A stretch of 64,000 bases of DNA, taken from positions 62,001 through 126,000 of the forward strand of contig JAWKHI010000009.1 of the NCBI GenBank assembly GCA_041394885.1, written 5' to 3'. The first letter of the stretch is position 1. The number at the start of each line of letters is the position of its first letter. The notes beneath the pieces were generated by a model. It did no database searches and was not told the DNA's origin. It worked only from the letters and a program-made list of their open reading frames with translations. The position numbers were made by a program, and so were the translations under genes. The stretch is from DSOI01 sp041394885 (GTDB taxonomy: Bacteria; Acidobacteriota; Terriglobia; Bryobacterales; Bryobacteraceae). Below are positions 59,635 through 64,000 of this stretch, in pieces.

Positions 59635-61101
59635 CTACCACCCGAAGAACGAGGCGATCTTCGGCCATTGCTGCCTGAATGCGATCGAAGAAATCCCGAT
59701 GTAGAAGATCGCGCAAAACACTAGGCCGGCGCGCTGCAGCCATCCGGGCCGCAGTTGCGGCGGTAGCAGCACCATCAGCGTCCAAAGGGTGTGGAGCGCC
59801 GAGAAGCCCAGCACGAAATTCCACATCACCGTGGTTGCGATGGCCAGCACCAATGGATTGGGTGTGAGCCGCAACGCCACAAGTCCCCACACGCAGTAGA
59901 CGGCGAGGATGGCGTAGTAGACCCACTTCACTTTGTGCTCGTCCACCTGTTTCAGGCGCGAGGACCCGATCCACAGCACATCCGTCCACCGGCGGGCGAT
60001 GTTGTCGAGCTGGGATACTTGCGTGGGGGCCATCACGAGAAAACCGCACAGCAGCGTGAGGAACCAGAACACCTGTCCGTGCTTGGCGGCGATCGCCTGC
60101 GCGGTAAGCGCCGCGGCGGAATTGCCATCGACGTTCTGGACTCCGCGAATGAACTCATACGACACGATCGCCGGGAGCGCCATGCCGAGGATGCATCCGG
60201 GAAACCAGAGGATCCACTGATCGCGTTGGATGACGCGCAGCCAGCGCTTCCATCGCGGCAGGGACTCGGCTTCGTCCAGGGGGAACACCTTGCCCGTGTG
60301 AGAGAGTTTGATCTCGCGCCCGCCCACCATGCTCGGGATGGCGCCGACGGTAGCGCCCATCCCCCAGCCTTTGTCGCGCGTGTAGTTGGAAAAAGCGGAA
60401 TTGGTAAGCCCGCCGGCGCCGGCCACGGCCGAAAACGCCGCGAGTGTGGCCCAATTAACGTTGCCTTCCGGAATGGAGCCGAACTTGAAGAAGCCCGATA
60501 TGATTTCCCACCACGTGGATGGGCTGGTGAAGAAGATGGCGACGAAGCTCAGGAATCCGAGAATGATGACGAGCTTGGTTACCATCACTTTTTCGAGTGC
60601 GTTGTACACCTTGCCCCCGAAAATCAACGGCACGAAGGCGGCGAGGAAGATGCAGTAGCCGAGCGTCTTGACGAACGCGGCATCCGCGGTGGCGGGCAGG
60701 TGGCCCAGGATGGCTGCCGCCAGCGGCACGGCCGCGTTTGAAGAAAGGTATGGCCACACGCTACCGATTTCGAACATCAGGTAGAAACAAGTCCAAAACG
60801 TGGGCCCGGGAAAAGTGCGGAAGAAGCCGACGAAGATCGTCTCACCGGTGTAGAGTGTGTAGCGCATCACCGACAGGTTGTAGGCTACCTGGACGAGAAT
60901 CGAGATGGTGGCCAGCCACAGGACTTGCCCGCCATACTGCGCGGTCACCAGGGGGCCGAACAGCCATTCGCCGCCGCCAATATTGGCCCCCACCATGACG
61001 ATGCCCGGACCGATGAGCGACATCCACCGGCGCCTCTGTTCGAACTTGGGGGGCTCAGGAAGCGGTTCGATCTTCCAGTCAGGAAATGTCCCAGCGCGCA
61101 T
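59635..61101 (-). CDS. Nramp family transporter-like protein (divergent)
   Basis: The 488-residue protein has about eleven membrane helices. The first, GPGIVMVGANIGGGEWLFGP, is at the place where manganese/iron Nramp proteins have DPGN, but reads GANIGG. The TM6 metal-binding Met-Pro-His is likewise not evident (CILGMALPAIVSYEFI). It therefore belongs to the divergent Nramp-related group whose substrate is unlike Mn2+ or Fe2+, common in Acidobacteria and Planctomycetes. It follows the ligase gene by 6 bases in a likely operon. Confidence 0.82.
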   Translation of the reverse strand: MRAGTFPDWKIEPLPEPPKFEQRRRWMSLIGPGIVMVGANIGGGEWLFGPLVTAQYGGQVLWLATISILVQVAYNLSVMRYTLYTGETIFVGFFRTFPGPTFWTCFYLMFEIGSVWPYLSSNAAVPLAAAILGHLPATADAAFVKTLGYCIFLAAFVPLIFGGKVYNALEKVMVTKLVIILGFLSFVAIFFTSPSTWWEIISGFFKFGSIPEGNVNWATLAAFSAVAGAGGLTNSAFSNYTRDKGWGMGATVGAIPSMVGGREIKLSHTGKVFPLDEAESLPRWKRWLRVIQRDQWILWFPGCILGMALPAIVSYEFIRGVQNVDGNSAAALTAQAIAAKHGQVFWFLTLLCGFLVMAPTQVSQLDNIARRWTDVLWIGSSRLKQVDEHKVKWVYYAILAVYCVWGLVALRLTPNPLVLAIATTVMWNFVLGFSALHTLWTLMVLLPPQLRPGWLQRAGLVFCAIFYIGISSIAFRQQWPKIASFFGW

Positions 61102-61107
61102 GAGGGG

Positions 61108-62352
61108 CTATCGTATCACGACCCACCGGCGAGCCTTCATTTCAAAGCGCGGCAGGGCGCCGGCGGGCACGATGGTGACCGGGATCCGCAGGGCGAGGGA
61201 GTCCCGCATTGCGGTTTCCAGCCGCTGTCCGAGTGAATCGTCTTGCGCGCCCTCTGGCTCCACTTCCATGCGCAGTTCTACCATCGAGCGATCCATCGAC
61301 ACGTGGACCCGATATTCGGCCACGCCACCGCAGGCGCGGACGATGTCTTCCACCGCGCTGGGATACACGTTCACGCCGCGCACCACCACCATGTCGTCGG
61401 TGCGCCCGATGATGCCGCCCTCGAATCCCATTTCCCAGCTTCCGCAGACGCAGCGGTCCGCCGCGGTTTGCTGGACCAGGTCACCGGTGCGGTAGCGGAG
61501 CAGAGGAGATCCGGTGCGGCCGAGGTTGGTGAGCACCAGTTCGCCATTGATGATTTCCGGGAGGTACGCCTCTTCGTAGACGTGAAGCACGCCCTCGCGT
61601 GCAGGGCACTGGTACGTAACCGGACCCACTTCGGTCATCCCGTGCTGATCCACGATGGCCGCGCCGGGCCACAGCTCGCGCAGCCTGCCGCGCGTTCCCG
61701 CGATACTGCCTCCGGGTTCTCCGGCAACGATCAGCATGCGGACCGAAGTGCGCGCGAGGTCAATATGCTCGGCGGCGGCTGCTTCGGCCAGATGGACGGC
61801 ATAGGTGGGCGTGCAGCACAGCACGGTGACGCCGGTGTCGGCAATCACGCGAAGACGCGCGCCGGATCGCATGCCGCCGCCGGGAATGCACAATGCGCCT
61901 ATCTGCGTAGCGGCTTCGAAGGCTGTCCAGAAACCAAGGAACGGGCCGAAGGAAAAAGCGAAAAAAATGCGATCCGCGGCGTCGACTCCGGCGGCTTCGT
62001 AGACGCGCCTCCAAGTGGCGAGCATCCATTCCCAGCTTTGCGGGGTATCGGCCCAGCGCATGGGCATCCCAGTGGTTCCGCTGGTTTGGGCGAACCGGGT
62101 GTAGCGATCGAGCGGGTAGGTGAGATTGGTGCCCCAAGGCGGATGCGCTGCCTGATCCCGGATCAATTCGGCTTTGGTGGTGAAGGGGGCCTGGGATCGG
62201 AATTCGGCGAGGCTCGACGGCACGCCCATCGGTGCGAGTTTCGCGTTGTAGAAGCGGTTGGCCGGGATCAGTTCGCCGACGAGCGATTGCAACCGCGCCA
62301 GTTGCCGCGCCTCGATCCCGTCTCGCTCCGCCGACCCCCAGCCTGCCTTCAT
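61108..62352 (-). CDS. Phenylacetate-CoA ligase (PaaK)-like adenylate-forming enzyme
   Basis: The 414-residue protein has the ATP-binding P-loop QTSGTTGMPMRWADTP (about residue 90), IVDQHGMTEVGPV, LLRYRTGDLVQQT and GRTDDMVVVRGVNVYPSAVE, the order of the PaaK family that activates aryl acids to CoA thioesters. Its length is slightly shorter than PaaK (about 430). The start overlaps the halogenase stop (ATGA). With a halogenase upstream, it may activate an aromatic acid that is halogenated while bound, which is inference. Specificity not decided. Confidence 0.87.
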   Translation of the reverse strand: MKAGWGSAERDGIEARQLARLQSLVGELIPANRFYNAKLAPMGVPSSLAEFRSQAPFTTKAELIRDQAAHPPWGTNLTYPLDRYTRFAQTSGTTGMPMRWADTPQSWEWMLATWRRVYEAAGVDAADRIFFAFSFGPFLGFWTAFEAATQIGALCIPGGGMRSGARLRVIADTGVTVLCCTPTYAVHLAEAAAAEHIDLARTSVRMLIVAGEPGGSIAGTRGRLRELWPGAAIVDQHGMTEVGPVTYQCPAREGVLHVYEEAYLPEIINGELVLTNLGRTGSPLLRYRTGDLVQQTAADRCVCGSWEMGFEGGIIGRTDDMVVVRGVNVYPSAVEDIVRACGGVAEYRVHVSMDRSMVELRMEVEPEGAQDDSLGQRLETAMRDSLALRIPVTIVPAGALPRFEMKARRWVVIR

Positions 62353-63632
62353 TGCGCCTGTGCCGCCGCCTCGCGTAAGGTTGCCTCCCGGGAGAGGGGG
62401 GCTCCGTGCTCCACCGGGGCCGGCACTTCCACAAAATCCGACATGGCGGTGAACAGCGGGTCGAAATCCTTGTACAGGTTTCCTATCAGGCAGTCTGTCA
62501 GGTCGCCGCGGAGGTCGGGATACTTCATTAGAAAGTCGCGGAAACTGAAGTTCGGGTTGTAGAAGCCGTAAACCAGCTTGCGCATGGCCTCGATCGCTTT
62601 GCAGACTTCCTGGCCATATAGAGTGAAGCGCTCCGCGGAAACGTCCCCGGCTGTGAGCGCCGCGTCCACCGCGTCGGCGGCGAGCATGCCGCCGTGGAGG
62701 GCCAGAAAGACGCCGGAGGAAAATACCGGATCGAGGAAGCTGAACGCGTCGCCGGTGAGCACAAGGCCATCGGCGGCGCAGTGCCGGGATCGATAGGAAA
62801 ACTCACCGGTGACGTAGTAGGGTCCTGTCTGCGATCCGGGTGCCAGATGGGACTCGAGCCACTTGTTGTTGGCCACCTCGCGGTGGAAGATTGCCTCCGG
62901 CTCGCGCGGGCCGCGATACAGGTAGTCCTTTTCCGCCACCACGCCCACCGACACCGTATCGTCGGGCAAGGGTATGTACCAGAACCAGCCTTTTTCGGGC
63001 ACGAAGGCGACGGTGGTGGCGCCTTCGTCGAGGCCGGGATCGCGCAGGGCGCCTTTGTAGTAGGTCCAGATGGCGATCTTGTTGAGGTAGGCATCGCGGA
63101 CGCGCCAGCCCTGGCGGCTGATGGCGAATGCGTCGCGGCCGGTGGCGTCGATAGTGATGGGAGCGTGGAACTCGCGCGATACACCGTCCTGGGTGACGGC
63201 CTTGACTCCTGTGACCGCGCCGTTGCGCCACAACAGTTCCCGCGCGGTCAGGCCCAGTTCCACCACAGCGCCTTTTTCACGGGCGTTGTCGAGCAGCATA
63301 CGGTCAAACTCGCTGCGCAGCACCTGCCAGGTTACGGCGGCCTCATGCTCGAAGTGCTGGAAAAAGTAGAACGGAACGGATTGCTTTCCTTCGGCGCTGA
63401 CGAACTGGACGCTGTACTTTTTCGGAAAGTTCGACGCCTTCATACGCTCGATCATCCCGAGACGCTGCAGCGGAAAGTAGCAGTAGGGCAGCAGCGATTC
63501 GCCCACGTGGTAGCGGGGAAAGTCGTTCTTCTCGAGAACGGCGACGCGCCGGCCTTTCTCCGCCAGCAACGCGGCGGCTGTGGCGCCCGCCGGCCCACCC
63601 CCAATGACAATCGCGTCGAGCTGATTCTGCAT
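62349..63632 (-). CDS. Flavin-dependent halogenase-like FAD monooxygenase
   Basis: The 427-residue protein has FAD motif IVIGGGPAGATAAALLA (residue 9), the FxxKxGxxF-like segment NFPKKYSVQF (about residue 69, with the Lys that forms a hypohalous intermediate), WxWxIP as WFWYIP (residues 216-221) and the third halogenase motif SFLDPVFSSGVFLA. All three are typical of flavin-dependent halogenases and absent from geranylgeranyl reductases. It needs reduced FAD from a partner not seen here. The stop overlaps the ligase start; the HemN-like gene ends 24 bases upstream. Substrate unknown, with an aryl group likely. Confidence 0.85.
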   Translation of the reverse strand: MQNQLDAIVIGGGPAGATAAALLAEKGRRVAVLEKNDFPRYHVGESLLPYCYFPLQRLGMIERMKASNFPKKYSVQFVSAEGKQSVPFYFFQHFEHEAAVTWQVLRSEFDRMLLDNAREKGAVVELGLTARELLWRNGAVTGVKAVTQDGVSREFHAPITIDATGRDAFAISRQGWRVRDAYLNKIAIWTYYKGALRDPGLDEGATTVAFVPEKGWFWYIPLPDDTVSVGVVAEKDYLYRGPREPEAIFHREVANNKWLESHLAPGSQTGPYYVTGEFSYRSRHCAADGLVLTGDAFSFLDPVFSSGVFLALHGGMLAADAVDAALTAGDVSAERFTLYGQEVCKAIEAMRKLVYGFYNPNFSFRDFLMKYPDLRGDLTDCLIGNLYKDFDPLFTAMSDFVEVPAPVEHGAPLSREATLREAAAQAQ

Positions 63633-63655
63633 CCGGTTCCTCCCGAGCGCCAGAC

Positions 63656-64000
63656 TTACGCCGCGCGATGCTCCGGCTTGAAGAATTCGTGGAGCAGACG
63701 GTCCACCTGCAACAGGCCTTGGCGGCGAAGTCGAACCCCTTCGGGCACGATGTCGAGGTAGCCTTCCTCGCGCAACTGCTGCAGCGGCGGCGCAAAGCGC
63801 TCGTGAATATTGATGCCGAACTTCTGCTCGAAGTAAGATTTTTCCACCCGGCCGAGCTTCATCTGCAGGATCATCTCCCGGATGAGACGCTCGTCGGCAT
63901 TGGGCGTCAGGGCGCGGAAGACCGGTAGCTCGCCTTGGTTCACGCGGGCGATGTAGTTTTCGAATTCGTGCTCGTTCTGGAAATGCGTCCCCTGCACGTG
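63656..64000 (-). CDS. HemN/HemW-like radical SAM protein (C-terminal part; gene continues beyond the window)
   Basis: Only the last 114 residues are present. They match the C-terminal HemN domain of coproporphyrinogen III oxidase-like proteins: TPNADERLIREMILQMKLGR, YFEQKFGINIHERFAPPLQQ and GLLQVDRLLHEFFKPEHRAA. The in-frame GTG at 63997 is inside the gene, and the frame runs off the window. Radical SAM proteins of this class also act in natural-product pathways, and this gene sits directly before a halogenase and a ligase on the same strand. Whether it is heme-related cannot be told. Confidence 0.78.
   Translation of the reverse strand, partial: HVQGTHFQNEHEFENYIARVNQGELPVFRALTPNADERLIREMILQMKLGRVEKSYFEQKFGINIHERFAPPLQQLREEGYLDIVPEGVRLRRQGLLQVDRLLHEFFKPEHRAA

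Overview
The window reads as a chromosomal segment of a high-GC Acidobacteriota, most likely the Bryobacterales/Solibacter group. This rests on three things seen here: a large TonB-dependent receptor with an N-terminal carboxypeptidase-like domain, an NHL-repeat secreted protein ending in a Solibacter-type C-terminal domain, and many exported enzymes with Sec, Tat or lipoprotein signals. It is an inference from gene families, not a 16S call.

Layout. 0-6 kb: sugar-acid/sugar oxidoreductases (enolase-superfamily enzyme, Gfo/Idh/MocA), a metal-dependent hydrolase, a GAF-ANTAR regulator, two small exported proteins and an ExeA-like AAA ATPase. 6.4-11.9 kb: a minus-strand type III-A CRISPR effector operon csm1-csm2-csm3-csm4-csm5 with no array, cas6, csm6, cas1 or cas2 in the window; csm1's 3' end, csm2 and csm3 carry a tight cluster of one-base frame changes. 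12-20 kb: a quinone oxidoreductase, an ACE-like M2 peptidase lipoprotein, an M10 metallopeptidase and an NHL-repeat protein. 20.3-25.3 kb: a signalling block (receiver-PAS-degenerate GGDEF, receiver, PAS, multi-PAS histidine kinase), then tRNA-His. 25.6-29 kb: the TonB-dependent receptor. 30-36.9 kb: aroA, a minimal histidine kinase, DUF302, hydrolase, DSD1-type PLP enzyme and a sulfatase-like protein with Thr at the nucleophile position. 37-39.2 kb: a ketosynthase-ACP-polysaccharide deacetylase operon. 39.3-46.8 kb: a GMC dehydrogenase pair, a frame-disrupted OmpR/CusS-type two-component pair, STAS protein, CoA-disulfide-reductase-like flavoprotein, redoxin and a lone nuoI. 47-50.6 kb: an ECF sigma/anti-sigma/CpxP-like module and membrane proteins. 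50.7-51.6 kb: an exported protein made of 13 copies of a CPEC-containing repeat. 51.7-54.2 kb: tRNA-Arg, lnt and lipA. 54.3-58.8 kb: an alcohol dehydrogenase and potABCD. 58.9-64 kb: an unknown protein, an Nramp-like transporter, a PaaK-like ligase, a flavin-dependent halogenase and the 3' end of a HemN-like radical SAM gene.

The most notable items are the CPEC repeat protein (invariant 13-residue core at amino-acid level, differing only at synonymous sites), the stripped-down type III-A module with an HD-less Cas10, the halogenase/ligase/HemN-like cluster, the KS-ACP-deacetylase operon, and a strand-composition flip (C-rich plus strand before about 20-25 kb, G-rich after) that does not follow gene direction. 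Two separate patches of indels (9.3-10.7 kb and 42.4-43.8 kb), amid otherwise long intact genes, look more like local sequence error or very recent decay than old pseudogenes.
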